This document shows positions 25,687 to 34,091 of a stretch of 38,389 nucleotides of DNA, in pieces (positions within the stretch are counted from its first letter, which is position 1; each line of letters opens with the position of its first letter). Made by a program: the position numbers and the translations under genes. The stretch lies in contig CAYSBC010000011.1 in NCBI GenBank assembly GCA_964429195.1, positions 1 through 38,389 on the forward strand, in the 5' to 3' direction. The notes beneath the pieces are model-generated. The model was not told the origin of the DNA, searched no databases, and was given only the letters and a program-made list of their open reading frames with translations. The stretch comes from JBBAFM01 sp041655415 (GTDB lineage Bacteria; Bacillota; Clostridia; Peptostreptococcales; JAAYPU01).

Positions 25687-26925
25687 ATGCAACAAAATTC
25701 AAACAAAGAAAAAGAGAATAGATTTATCAACTTAAAGAAGTCTATCGAAGATTACATGCTTGTTAGGGATAGTATAAGAACCGGTATTGAATCTGAAGAC
25801 AGAATTGAAATACAAAAGCAAAAAATAAGGAAGAAACTAGGCGCTACTGAAGAACAATGGCAAGATTATAAATGGCAAATGAGTAATAGATTTACGGATG
25901 CATCTGATATAAGTGATATTATCGGATTATCGGAAGAGGAAGTTGAAAATATCAATAGCATTGGAGAAACATATCGCTATGCCATATCCCCTTATTATCT
26001 TTCCCTTATAGATCCTGAGGATGAGCATTGTCCTATCAAGCGACAATCCGTACCCGCTGTATCGGAATTAGATGATTATGGTGATCTAGATCCCATGGAT
26101 GAAGAGGGTTGGACGCCGGAGGATCTTATTACAAGAAGATATCCTGATAGGCTTATCATTAAGGTAACCAACATTTGTGGCATGTATTGCCGGTTTTGTC
26201 AGAGAAGAAGGATGATTGGCGAGCACGATACCCATGAAATCAAAGAAAAACTTCAGGAAGCTATCCATTATATCAGGAACAATGAAGAAATCAGGGACGT
26301 TCTGATTACAGGCGGGGATGCATTTTTATTAAGTGATGCAACGATTGACTGGCTCTTATCGGAATTGAGAAAAATTAAGCATGTGGAAATTATTCGCTTT
26401 GGAACCAGGACACCTGTTACTTTACCCCAGAGAATCACAGACAGCTTAATCAATATCCTTAAAAAATACCATCCTATTTATGTCAATACACATTTTAACA
26501 GCCCTAAAGAGATTACAAATGAGTCCAAAAAAGCCTGTGAAATGCTTGCCAATGCAGGTATTCCTCTTGGCAATCAAATGGTCCTCTTAAATGGAATCAA
26601 CAATGATAAATTTGTAATAAGAAAACTTAATCAAGAGCTTTTGAAGATAAGGGTGAAGCCTTATTACATTTTCCATCCAAAGACTGTAAAAGGCACATCG
26701 CATTTCTGGGTTACAATAGAAGAAGGATTAGAAATCATTGAATCCTTACGAGGGAGGACTTCCGGGTTGGCAATCCCTACCTATATTGTGAATGGACCTA
26801 AGGGGCTTGGCAAAACACCTATTTTACCGAATTACCTATCTTATATAGGTAAAGATAAAGCAGTATTTAGGAATTGGGAGGGTAAGACTTTTGAGATTTC
26901 AAATGAAATAGCCAAAAATGATTAA
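25687..26925 (+). CDS. eam: Glutamate 2,3-aminomutase (radical SAM, PLP)
   Basis: 412 aa, KamA family. The radical-SAM cluster cysteines are C164, C168 and C171 (CGMYCRFC), and the PLP lysine is K376 (GLGKTP). In lysine 2,3-aminomutase the substrate amino group is held by Asp293 and Asp330. The equivalent positions here, counted from the chosen start, are K332 (in HPKTVKG) and N369 (in VNGPKG), the pair known from the clostridial glutamate 2,3-aminomutase. The enzyme converts L-glutamate to L-beta-glutamate using S-adenosylmethionine, a [4Fe-4S] cluster and PLP; beta-glutamate is a compatible solute. ATG 25687 follows GGAGGT (25674-25679). An upstream in-frame start would lie inside the riboswitch and is rejected. 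It is monocistronic. Confidence 0.87.
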   Translation: MQQNSNKEKENRFINLKKSIEDYMLVRDSIRTGIESEDRIEIQKQKIRKKLGATEEQWQDYKWQMSNRFTDASDISDIIGLSEEEVENINSIGETYRYAISPYYLSLIDPEDEHCPIKRQSVPAVSELDDYGDLDPMDEEGWTPEDLITRRYPDRLIIKVTNICGMYCRFCQRRRMIGEHDTHEIKEKLQEAIHYIRNNEEIRDVLITGGDAFLLSDATIDWLLSELRKIKHVEIIRFGTRTPVTLPQRITDSLINILKKYHPIYVNTHFNSPKEITNESKKACEMLANAGIPLGNQMVLLNGINNDKFVIRKLNQELLKIRVKPYYIFHPKTVKGTSHFWVTIEEGLEIIESLRGRTSGLAIPTYIVNGPKGLGKTPILPNYLSYIGKDKAVFRNWEGKTFEISNEIAKND

Positions 26926-26957
26926 TAAATGTAATTATTGGTTTTTAAAAGAAACAC

Positions 26958-26986
26958 TTTATATTTTCTAGAATATAGTGTATAAT
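26958..26986 (+). promoter_or_regulatory. Promoter of the 6S-like RNA
   Basis: TATAAT (26981-26986) is a perfect -10 box, with a weak -35 TTTATA (26958-26963) at a 17-bp spacing. It lies directly before the RNA. Confidence 0.6.
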
Positions 26987-26992
26987 AAAAAC

Positions 26993-27184
26993 ATAAATGC
27001 CTGGGATGTTTGTTAAATACCATATAATTCAACCTACATGATTTTTAAGGAAGTTCGAGTTCTTTTGTGGATAACAAGCCTCCATGGAGTGGAAGTTAGA
27101 AATAGGAGACAGAACATCCCCCTGGTATGAACTAGGGCCTGAATTATTGGTTGGACGGCATTCTGGGGTTATAGCTAATCAATT
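26993..27184 (+). ncRNA. ssrS: Probable 6S RNA
   Basis: No coding frame is visible in 26926-27221. A ~180-nt transcript is framed by a -10 box and a terminator. Its ends form the 6S closing stem: CCTGGGATGTT (27000-27010) with GGCATTCTGGGG (27157-27168), using G-U pairs and a bulge, as in CUGAGAUGUU/GGCAUCUCGG of E. coli 6S. ATAATTC (27032-27038 region) can pair with GAATTAT (27141-27147), bounding a large central bubble. 6S RNA mimics an open promoter and holds sigma-A RNA polymerase in stationary phase. The call rests on these features and not on a covariance search. Confidence 0.68.
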
Positions 27185-27217
27185 AAAAGAGCAAAGATTT
27201 TATCTTTGCTCTTTTTT
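27185..27217 (+). terminator. Terminator of the 6S-like RNA, probably bidirectional
   Basis: AAAAGAGCAAAGAT (27185-27198) pairs with ATCTTTGCTCTTTT (27202-27215) with a TTT loop, ending in six T. On the minus strand it also ends in TTTT and lies 4 bp after the hisK stop, so it may serve both genes. Confidence 0.88.
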
Positions 27218-27221
27218 CGGT

Positions 27222-28022
27222 TTATAGCTTGATTTGTGTGGGTTTTCTGTTCTTAAAAGTGGTTATATACTTAAATCCAAATTCTTCTCGGAGTAAGGTA
27301 TAAACATCTGCAATCTTATAGCCGAGATAATCAGTGGTATGGGCATCGGATCCAACAGTGATAATTTCACCAGAAAGCTCTTTATACAGCCTTAGAATAT
27401 CTTTGGACGGAAGAAAACTGTCCATGCCATAGCGGAAACCTGAGGTGTTAATTTCAATACCTTTTCCATCTTCAATAACCATCTTTAATATTTCATAAAG
27501 GATATCTGAATATTTAGAAAAGTGTACCGGTTTAGTGATATACTTTTGATAGCGATCGATTAAATTGATGTGACCTAATATACTATAGGCTTTGTAACTC
27601 TTTAAACAATTATAGGTATTGATATAAAAGCGTTCATAAGCTTCTGCAGGACTTTTATCCCTAAAAAAATCACCATTATGCAAATCTTGTTTATCAGCTA
27701 CATGGATGGATCCAATGATATAATCGTAATGAAAATCGTCAATAAGAGCATGGGTTTCTTCTAATACATGTTCTTGCAAACCGACTTCGATACCTTTTAC
27801 TATCCTGATTTGTTTAGAATACTCTTCATAGATAGCATTAAGAGTGTTTTGGTAATGCTGCAGGTTAATAGAGAAATTTATTTCTTTATCCGGATAATCG
27901 ATATCCACATGATCCGTGATGGCTATTTCTTTTATCCCTTTTTCAATAGCTGCTTTTATAACATCATGAACATCTGCTCGGCTATCGGCTGAATAGGATG
28001 TATGCACATGATAATCAAACAT
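27222..28022 (-). CDS. hisK: Histidinol-phosphatase, PHP family
   Basis: 266 aa. PHP-domain metal motifs are present: DYHVHTSYSADSRAD at the N-terminus, ITDHVDIDYP, a later IGSIHVAD, GHINLIDRY, and GSDAHTTDYLG near the C-terminus. It hydrolyses histidinol phosphate to histidinol, the penultimate precursor of histidine, in the cytoplasm. GGAGGAAATATT precedes the ATG. It is divergent from the hisZ operon, which has no phosphatase of its own (its HisB is dehydratase only), so it completes that step. Its promoter is at 28056-28084. Confidence 0.88.
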   Translation of the reverse strand: MFDYHVHTSYSADSRADVHDVIKAAIEKGIKEIAITDHVDIDYPDKEINFSINLQHYQNTLNAIYEEYSKQIRIVKGIEVGLQEHVLEETHALIDDFHYDYIIGSIHVADKQDLHNGDFFRDKSPAEAYERFYINTYNCLKSYKAYSILGHINLIDRYQKYITKPVHFSKYSDILYEILKMVIEDGKGIEINTSGFRYGMDSFLPSKDILRLYKELSGEIITVGSDAHTTDYLGYKIADVYTLLREEFGFKYITTFKNRKPTQIKL

Positions 28023-28055
28023 AATATTTCCTCCTCATTCGTGAATCTAGATTAC

Positions 28056-28084
28056 AATATATAATAAACATGATTGAATTGCAA
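28056..28084 (-). promoter_or_regulatory. Promoter of hisK
   Basis: On the minus strand, TTGCAA (28084-28079) and TATATT (28061-28056) have a 17-bp spacer. Confidence 0.6.
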
Positions 28085-28107
28085 GAATTAAGGAGTTGAG
28101 ATGACGT

Positions 28108-28130
28108 CAATTCTTCTAAAAAAAGAATTG
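28108..28130. repeat. Dyad overlapping the his operon promoter
   Basis: CAATTCTT (28108-28115) and AAGAATTG (28123-28130) are perfect inverted repeats 7 bp apart. The right arm covers the first three bases of the hisZ -35 box, so it may be an operator; no T-box leader is present. Confidence 0.4.
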
Positions 28131-28156
28131 ATTGGGCAACAAATAAATGCTATACT
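28128..28156 (+). promoter_or_regulatory. Promoter of the his operon
   Basis: TTGATT (28128-28133) and TATACT (28151-28156) have a 17-bp spacer. The leader to hisZ is about 45 nt. Confidence 0.7.
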
Positions 28157-28164
28157 AATTTAGT

Positions 28165-28196
28165 GCGATAAAGCGATAAAGTGATGAAGCGAAGGG
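28165..28196 (+). repeat. Four degenerate tandem octamers in the hisZ leader
   Basis: GCGATAAA, GCGATAAA, GTGATGAA and GCGAAGGG follow each other without gaps; the last carries the Shine-Dalgarno site. It could be replication slippage or a minor regulatory leader. Confidence 0.4.
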
Positions 28197-28205
28197 ATGA
28201 TGAGG

Positions 28206-29429
28206 ATGGTCAATAAAAGAAAGTTTACTCCTGAGGGAGTAGAGGATATCAACAGTGCTAAGTATGAAAAAAAAGAACTCATACAAACAAAGATTAAAGA
28301 AATATTCAGGACATTTGGTTATACTCAGGTTTTGACGCCAACCTTTGAATACTATGATTTATTTTCAGAGATGGACTCTTCCATGAATCTGGATGATATG
28401 TATAAGCTCATTGACAAAAACGGCAAAATACTAGTATTAAGGCCTGACGTAACCATACCGATTGCTCGTATGGTAGCAACAAGTTATAATACTATTAACG
28501 ACGATATAAAGCTTTCCTATAATACATCCGTTTATAGAAGTGCTGATTTTAGAGCCGGTGAAAGAAGAGAATTTATCCAAGCAGGTATTGAATATATAGG
28601 AAACAATAGTGCCGAAGCGGATGCTGAGGTGATAGCCACCGCCATTAAAGCAATGCAATCCTTAAACTTTGACAGCATCCATATTGATATGGGTGAAACC
28701 GATTATTTCAAAGGCATTATGCAATCACTCGATATAGAAGATGAAGCGAAATACACTATAAAACAACTCATCGAGAAGAAAAACCTAGGGGATTTGAAAA
28801 ATTTACTTAAAACCATTTCTATAGAGGATGATTATAAAGAGCTTCTTTTAGAAATACCACTTCTTTACGGTGAGATGCATGAGGTCTTGGATAAAATAAA
28901 ACATTCCATATTAACTGAGAGTATGAAAAAAGCTATCGATAATATGTGTTCGATTTATAAGATATTAGATGACTATGGCTATGGTGATTTTATCTTTATC
29001 GACTTAGGCTTGGTCAATCATTTAGAATATTATTCCGGAATGATTTTCAAGGGCTATATCGGGAATCATGGCTTGCCGGTATTGAGCGGAGGTCGCTATG
29101 ATGAACTTCTGGGGAAATTTGGGAGAGAAATCTCTGCTAGAGGATTTGGAATCAATATTGATGAAATATTATCTGCTATGAAAGACACTCAACTCCTTGA
29201 TTTCACCATGAATAAAAAAGACTATTTAATCTTATATCACGAGAGGAATAGAAAACTTGGATTCAAGGAATCCGATGGGCTTAGAAGCAAAGGCTTCATT
29301 GTTGAAGCAAAAAAACTAAAAGATGATGATAAGGTTTTAGGCGAAGAGCTTGCCATAAAATATAAATTTGATAATTACAAGAAAGTTCTTCTTGTTTCCG
29401 ATGATAATGTAGACAGGATAAAGGATTAG
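28206..29429 (+). CDS. hisZ: ATP phosphoribosyltransferase regulatory subunit
   Basis: 407 aa. It is a paralogue of histidyl-tRNA synthetase without the tRNA-charging function. Visible motifs are VLRPDVTIPIARMVATSY, YRSADFRAGERREFIQAG (motif 2) and GGRYDELLGKFGREISARGF (motif 3). HisZ joins short HisG in a hetero-octamer and mediates histidine feedback inhibition. The C-terminal anticodon-like domain is small (about 320-407). Start choice: ATG 28206 lies 8 bases after AAGGGA, whereas ATGs at 28197 and 28200 touch that site. It is the first gene of the operon. Confidence 0.88.
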   Translation: MVNKRKFTPEGVEDINSAKYEKKELIQTKIKEIFRTFGYTQVLTPTFEYYDLFSEMDSSMNLDDMYKLIDKNGKILVLRPDVTIPIARMVATSYNTINDDIKLSYNTSVYRSADFRAGERREFIQAGIEYIGNNSAEADAEVIATAIKAMQSLNFDSIHIDMGETDYFKGIMQSLDIEDEAKYTIKQLIEKKNLGDLKNLLKTISIEDDYKELLLEIPLLYGEMHEVLDKIKHSILTESMKKAIDNMCSIYKILDDYGYGDFIFIDLGLVNHLEYYSGMIFKGYIGNHGLPVLSGGRYDELLGKFGREISARGFGINIDEILSAMKDTQLLDFTMNKKDYLILYHERNRKLGFKESDGLRSKGFIVEAKKLKDDDKVLGEELAIKYKFDNYKKVLLVSDDNVDRIKD

Positions 29430-29441
29430 GAGGGATAGAAC

Positions 29442-30071
29442 ATGTTAAATATAGCTATAGGCAAGGGACGTCTTGCAGATATCGCCATGGAAAAGTTAAA
29501 TGCTATTGGCATTGACTTTCCTGAATATTCAAAAAAAAGCAGAAAACTTATTTTTAAAAGTAAAGAGGATGCCGTAAGACTCGTATTTGTTAAAGCCAGC
29601 GACGTGGATATCTATGTTGAAAAGGGTGCCTGCGATATTGGAATTTGTGGCAAGGATACCTTATCTGAAAACATGCCGGATGTCTATGAGATGATGGACT
29701 TGGGATTTGGTAAGTGTAAGTTTGCTGTGGCAGCCATGAAGGATTTTTCGAAGAATCTTGACAAAAAGATGATTGTTGCTACGAAATATGTGAATGTTGC
29801 CAAGTCCTATTTTGAACAAAAGGGCGAGCCTATTGAGATCATCAAGATTAATGGATCCGTTGAACTGGCGCCACTCATGGGCCTTTCCGATGTTATTGTT
29901 GACATTGTGGAGACAGGGACTACCCTCAAAGAAAATGGTCTGGTGGTTATCGAAGAAATAGGTGATGTCAGCGCAAGGCTCATAGTCAATAAGGCAAGCT
30001 TAAAAACTAAGAATAAAGAAATACAAAGTATCATTAAAAAGATTGAAGACCAATTACAAAATGAAGAATAA
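29442..30071 (+). CDS. hisG: ATP phosphoribosyltransferase, short form
   Basis: 209 aa, the short HisG type that lacks the C-terminal regulatory domain and needs HisZ. Motifs are MLNIAIGKGRLADIAMEKL, CDIGICGKDTLSE and the PRPP loop VDIVETGTTLKENGL. It catalyses the first step of histidine synthesis, ATP plus PRPP to phosphoribosyl-ATP. GGAGGGATAGAAC precedes the ATG, 12 bp after hisZ. Confidence 0.93.
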   Translation: MLNIAIGKGRLADIAMEKLNAIGIDFPEYSKKSRKLIFKSKEDAVRLVFVKASDVDIYVEKGACDIGICGKDTLSENMPDVYEMMDLGFGKCKFAVAAMKDFSKNLDKKMIVATKYVNVAKSYFEQKGEPIEIIKINGSVELAPLMGLSDVIVDIVETGTTLKENGLVVIEEIGDVSARLIVNKASLKTKNKEIQSIIKKIEDQLQNEE

Positions 30072-30093
30072 AGAAGCCGGATTGGAGGAAGTG

Positions 30094-31419
30094 ATGGAGA
30101 CTTTATCTATAAAAAAAGGTTTTGAGGATGAAATTTTTAAAGTACTCAAAAACAGAACGGAAGATGATTTAATTGAAATAGATGAAAGCGTAAAAAGGAT
30201 TATTGCTCGGGTAAGAAGTGAAGGGGATCCGGCTTTATTTGATATGACAAAAGAATTTGACAAAGTGGCTTTAGGTAGCTTAAGAGTATCCGAGGGGGAT
30301 ATAAAGGAGGCCATGGAAGTTGTAGAGGATGAATTGCTCGAAAGTCTTCGTTTAGCTGCGGAGAACATCCGAACCTTTCATGAAAAGCAAGTTGAAAAAA
30401 GCTGGCAATACGAAAAAGAAGACCAAGTCCTGTTAGGACAGATTATAACCCCTTTGGAAAGTGTGGGCATCTATGTACCGGGAGGAAAGGCTTCTTATCC
30501 ATCCACGGTGTTGATGAATGCCATTCCCGCTAAAATAGCAAATGTTGCAAGGATTGTTATGGTTACACCTCCTGATAGGCAGGGTAAAATCAATCCCTAT
30601 GTACTGGCTGCAGCCAAAATAGCCGGTGTAGATGAAATCTACAAAATAGGGGGAGCTCAAGCTGTGGCAGCCTTAGGCTATGGAACAGAAACAATTAAAA
30701 AAGTCAACAAGATCGTTGGACCGGGAAATATCTTTGTAGCCCGGGCCAAAAAATATCTTTATGGACTCGTGGATATCGATATGATTGCGGGACCTAGTGA
30801 AATCTGTATTATTGCGGATGATCCTGAGGATGTTCAACTCATAGCTGCTGATTTATTATCCCAGGCCGAGCATGATGAAATGGCTGCCTCCATGCTTATT
30901 ACGACTTCGAAAGAACTGACAGCGTCATTAAAGGTTGAATTGATAAAACAATTGGATGCACTTGAAAGAAAGGATATAGCCCAACAAGCGATAAAGCATC
31001 ATGGGCTTATCATAGAGGTTGAAGATATGGAATCAGCTTTTTGCGTTGCCAACAAGATAGCACCTGAACATTTGGAAATCATGTTGGAAGACCCAATGGC
31101 CTATATCCCCCAAATTAAGAATGCCGGAGCTGTATTTTTAGGAAGATATTCGCCTGAACCTTTAGGAGATTATTTTGCAGGACCCAACCATACATTGCCG
31201 ACAAGCGGTACAGCTGCATTTGCATCGCCACTAGGGGTATATGATTTTCTTAAAAGATCCAGTTTAATTTATTATACAGAAGATGCCTTAAGAAAAGAAA
31301 AGGATGATATCATTAGAATTGCTGAAAAAGAGGGGCTAACGGCTCATGCAAACTCAATCAAGGTTCGATTTATGAATAATGAGATTAAAAAAGAGGTGGA
31401 TAATGATGAGAAAAGCTAG
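30094..31419 (+). CDS. hisD: Histidinol dehydrogenase
   Basis: 441 aa. Diagnostic segments are ESVGIYVPGGKASYPSTV, VAGVDEIYKIGGAQAVAAL-like text split here as IYKIGGAQAVAAL, IAGPSEICII, APEHLEIM and GPNHTLPTSGTAAF. It carries out the last two NAD-dependent oxidations from histidinol to histidine with zinc. ATG 30094 is chosen because of TTGGAGGAAGTG just upstream. Upstream in-frame ATG 30061 and TTG 30043 lie within hisG and lack sites. It overlaps hisB slightly. Confidence 0.93.
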   Translation: METLSIKKGFEDEIFKVLKNRTEDDLIEIDESVKRIIARVRSEGDPALFDMTKEFDKVALGSLRVSEGDIKEAMEVVEDELLESLRLAAENIRTFHEKQVEKSWQYEKEDQVLLGQIITPLESVGIYVPGGKASYPSTVLMNAIPAKIANVARIVMVTPPDRQGKINPYVLAAAKIAGVDEIYKIGGAQAVAALGYGTETIKKVNKIVGPGNIFVARAKKYLYGLVDIDMIAGPSEICIIADDPEDVQLIAADLLSQAEHDEMAASMLITTSKELTASLKVELIKQLDALERKDIAQQAIKHHGLIIEVEDMESAFCVANKIAPEHLEIMLEDPMAYIPQIKNAGAVFLGRYSPEPLGDYFAGPNHTLPTSGTAAFASPLGVYDFLKRSSLIYYTEDALRKEKDDIIRIAEKEGLTAHANSIKVRFMNNEIKKEVDNDEKS

Positions 31420-31987
31420 TATAGAAAGAATAACCTATGAAACAGATGTAAAACTTGAGCTTAATATGGATGGTACAGGCCAAGCGAATATCCAAACCGG
31501 CATTGGTTTCATGGATCATATGCTTACACTGTTGACGAAACATGGTCAAATCGATATGTCTTTACAATGCAATGGGGATATCGGAGTAGACGGTCACCAT
31601 AGCATCGAAGATATAGGTATCGTCATGGGGAAGGCTTTCAGGGAAGCTCTTGGAGATAAAAGAGGCATTGCTCGATATGCTTTTGAACTTACACCGATGG
31701 ATGAAACATTGGTTCAAACAGCTTTAGACATCAGCGGAAGAGCCTATCTTGTGTTCAATGCTGAATTTCCGGCTCCTATGGTAGGGGATTTGGATACGGA
31801 ATTGATTGAAGAATTTTTCAGAGCCTTTGTCAATCATGCACAAATAACCTTGCACATACAATTGCTTTATGGAAAGAATACTCACCACATGATAGAGGCC
31901 ATTTTTAAGAGCTTTGGCAGAGTTTTAAATAAAGCAACAAAGATAGAAAGCGACGAGATTATGAGTACAAAAGGCATAATAGAATAA
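31406..31987 (+). CDS. hisB: Imidazoleglycerol-phosphate dehydratase
   Basis: 193 aa, monofunctional. The two-fold repeated metal sites are visible: GIGFMDHMLTLLTKHG, DGHHSIEDIGIVMGKA, FVNHAQITLHI and KNTHHMIEAIFKSFGR. It dehydrates imidazoleglycerol phosphate to imidazole acetol phosphate. It starts inside the end of hisD, with AGAGGTGG (31392-31399). ATG 31403 is an alternative one codon up. Confidence 0.93.
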   Translation: MRKASIERITYETDVKLELNMDGTGQANIQTGIGFMDHMLTLLTKHGQIDMSLQCNGDIGVDGHHSIEDIGIVMGKAFREALGDKRGIARYAFELTPMDETLVQTALDISGRAYLVFNAEFPAPMVGDLDTELIEEFFRAFVNHAQITLHIQLLYGKNTHHMIEAIFKSFGRVLNKATKIESDEIMSTKGIIE

Positions 31988-31999
31988 GGAAGGAGCTTC

Positions 32000-32608
32000 A
32001 TGGTGATAGCTGTAATAGATTATGATGCAGGAAATTTAAAAAGTGTGAGTAAGGCTTTAGAAAAACTTGGTTTCGATTGTATTATTACATCGGATGCAGA
32101 TAAAATAGACTCTTGTGATGTGATGGTCCTTCCCGGAGTAGGATCCTTTGGAGACTGTATGAAGAGTCTTAAGGAAAAGGGATTGGATCAATGCATTATT
32201 CGAAATGTTCAAAAGGGAAAATATCTATTAGGGATATGTTTAGGGATGCAAATGATTTTTGATAAGAGCTATGAAGATGGCGAATGGGAAGGCTTGGGCC
32301 TTATTAAAGGGGAAATAGTACATTTTGAGACAGATCTAAAGGTTCCGCATATGGGTTGGAATAGTCTTTTTGAAAACCGAAAAGATCCTATAGGAAAAGG
32401 AATCCATGAGGGAGACTATGTTTACTTTGTGCATTCCTATTATGCAGTACCTGAATCGGAGGAAGACGTTGTCTTTTGGTCAGAATATGATGTCAAGGTT
32501 CCTGCAGTTGTTCGAAAAGGAAATGTCATTGGTATGCAATTTCACCCTGAAAAAAGCGGAGAAACCGGCATGCAATTACTTAAAAATTTTGGGGAGATGA
32601 TAAAATGA
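32000..32608 (+). CDS. hisH: Imidazole glycerol phosphate synthase, glutaminase subunit
   Basis: 202 aa, class I glutamine amidotransferase. It has LLGICLGMQMIF with the catalytic Cys, and GMQFHPEKSGETG with the His/Glu pair. VHSYYAVPES is typical of HisH. It supplies ammonia to HisF. AAGGAGCTTC precedes the ATG. The stop overlaps hisA by ATGA. Confidence 0.93.
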   Translation: MVIAVIDYDAGNLKSVSKALEKLGFDCIITSDADKIDSCDVMVLPGVGSFGDCMKSLKEKGLDQCIIRNVQKGKYLLGICLGMQMIFDKSYEDGEWEGLGLIKGEIVHFETDLKVPHMGWNSLFENRKDPIGKGIHEGDYVYFVHSYYAVPESEEDVVFWSEYDVKVPAVVRKGNVIGMQFHPEKSGETGMQLLKNFGEMIK

Positions 32609-33321
32609 TAATTTTTCCGGCGATTGATATAAAGAATGGTCAATGTGTGAGGCTTCTTCAAGGCGATTTTAACAAGGTGAATACCTTTGGAGATGACCCT
32701 TCAAAAATGGCTGTCAGGTGGGAGAATGAAGGTGGCAGATATCTTCATGTTGTGGACCTAGATGGAGCATTGACAGGAGAATCAGCCAACAAGGAGGCTA
32801 TAAAAAAGATATTCAAAGCAGTTAAAATACCTGTTCAAATAGGCGGTGGTATGCGCAACGAAGAGGTTATAGCTGAAATGTTAGAGTTGGGTGCCAGTAG
32901 GGTTATCCTAGGGACCAGTGCCTTAAAGGATAAAGATTTTACGAAAAGGATGATTGAAAAGTATAAGGAAAAGATAGCTGTTTCCATCGATGCTAAAGAA
33001 GGTAAAGTAGCCATCAACGGTTGGACAAGCATCAGTGAAATAAAGGCTGTTGACCTGGCAAAAGAATTAATCGGCTATGGTTTGAAGACAATTATTTATA
33101 CGGACATCGCCAAAGATGGGATGCTAGAAGGACCCAACTTTGATGAACTCGATTATATGAATAAAAACCTAGATTGCAATATCATTGCTTCTGGTGGTAT
33201 TTCAACCCTTGAAGATATAAAAAGGCTTTCAGAAATGAACATTTACGGAGCCATCATAGGTAAAGCAATTTACACAGGGGCCATTGATCTTAAAGAGGTA
33301 ATATCCGGAATGGAGGAATAA
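32605..33321 (+). CDS. hisA: ProFAR isomerase
   Basis: 238 aa, beta/alpha barrel. Motifs are FPAIDIKNGQCVRLLQGDF, VVDLDGALTG, VQIGGGMRNEE, ILGTSALKD, YTDIAKDGMLEGPN and IASGGISTLED, placing catalytic Asp residues at strands 1 and 5. It opens the ribose ring of ProFAR to give PRFAR. It overlaps hisH by 4 bp. Confidence 0.94.
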   Translation: MIIFPAIDIKNGQCVRLLQGDFNKVNTFGDDPSKMAVRWENEGGRYLHVVDLDGALTGESANKEAIKKIFKAVKIPVQIGGGMRNEEVIAEMLELGASRVILGTSALKDKDFTKRMIEKYKEKIAVSIDAKEGKVAINGWTSISEIKAVDLAKELIGYGLKTIIYTDIAKDGMLEGPNFDELDYMNKNLDCNIIASGGISTLEDIKRLSEMNIYGAIIGKAIYTGAIDLKEVISGMEE

Positions 33322-33323
33322 AA

Positions 33324-34079
33324 GTGCTCACTAAGAGAATCATACCTTGCCTGGATGTAGATCATGGGAGGGTAGTAAAAGGAACAAAATTTAAAAATAT
33401 ACAAGACGTATCAGACCCGGTTCAATTGGCTAAGGCCTATAGTGAAAGAGGGGCAGATGAGCTGGTTTTTTATGACATCACAGCCTCCAGCGAGGAGAGA
33501 GATATATTTGTGGATATCGTTGAAAGGACAGCCTATGAGGTCTACATACCCTTCACTGTAGGCGGAGGGATTCGGACTATCAGTGATTTTAACAAGGTGT
33601 TACGAGCAGGAGCGGATAAGGTTTCCGTCAATTCAGCTGCAGTCAACAATCCTCATCTTATAACTGAAGCAGCATTAAAATTTGGAAATCAATGTGTTGT
33701 TTTATCCATCGATGCCAAAAGAGTAGGCAATAATTGGCATGTCTTTACAAACGGTGGTCGCATTGATACAAAGATAGATGCAGTGGAATGGGCAATCCAA
33801 GGTGAAAAGCTGGGAGCTGGCGAATTAGTCCTTAACAGTATTGATTCGGATGGAGTTAAAGAAGGTTTCGATATCGAACTCAACAGAACTGTGTCAGAGC
33901 TTGTTAAAATACCGGTTATCGCATCCGGAGGGGCAGGTAAAAAAGAACATTTCTTAGACGTCCTTAGGGAAGGCAAGGCTGATGCTGCTCTTGCTGCTTC
34001 CGTCTTTCATTTTGAAGAAATAAAGATACCTGAATTAAAAGAATATTTAATAAAAAATAAAATGAATATGAGAATTTAG
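33324..34079 (+). CDS. hisF: Imidazole glycerol phosphate synthase, cyclase subunit
   Basis: 251 aa with a GTG start. Motifs are RIIPCLDVDHGRVVKGTKF, FTVGGGIRTISDF, DKVSVNSAAV, VVLSIDAKRV and VIASGGAGKKEHF. It is a paralogue of HisA that uses ammonia from HisH to make imidazole glycerol phosphate and AICAR. GGAGGAATAAAA precedes the GTG; 2 bp separate it from hisA. Confidence 0.94.
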   Translation: MLTKRIIPCLDVDHGRVVKGTKFKNIQDVSDPVQLAKAYSERGADELVFYDITASSEERDIFVDIVERTAYEVYIPFTVGGGIRTISDFNKVLRAGADKVSVNSAAVNNPHLITEAALKFGNQCVVLSIDAKRVGNNWHVFTNGGRIDTKIDAVEWAIQGEKLGAGELVLNSIDSDGVKEGFDIELNRTVSELVKIPVIASGGAGKKEHFLDVLREGKADAALAASVFHFEEIKIPELKEYLIKNKMNMRI

Positions 34080-34091
34080 TGGGGGAATAGG

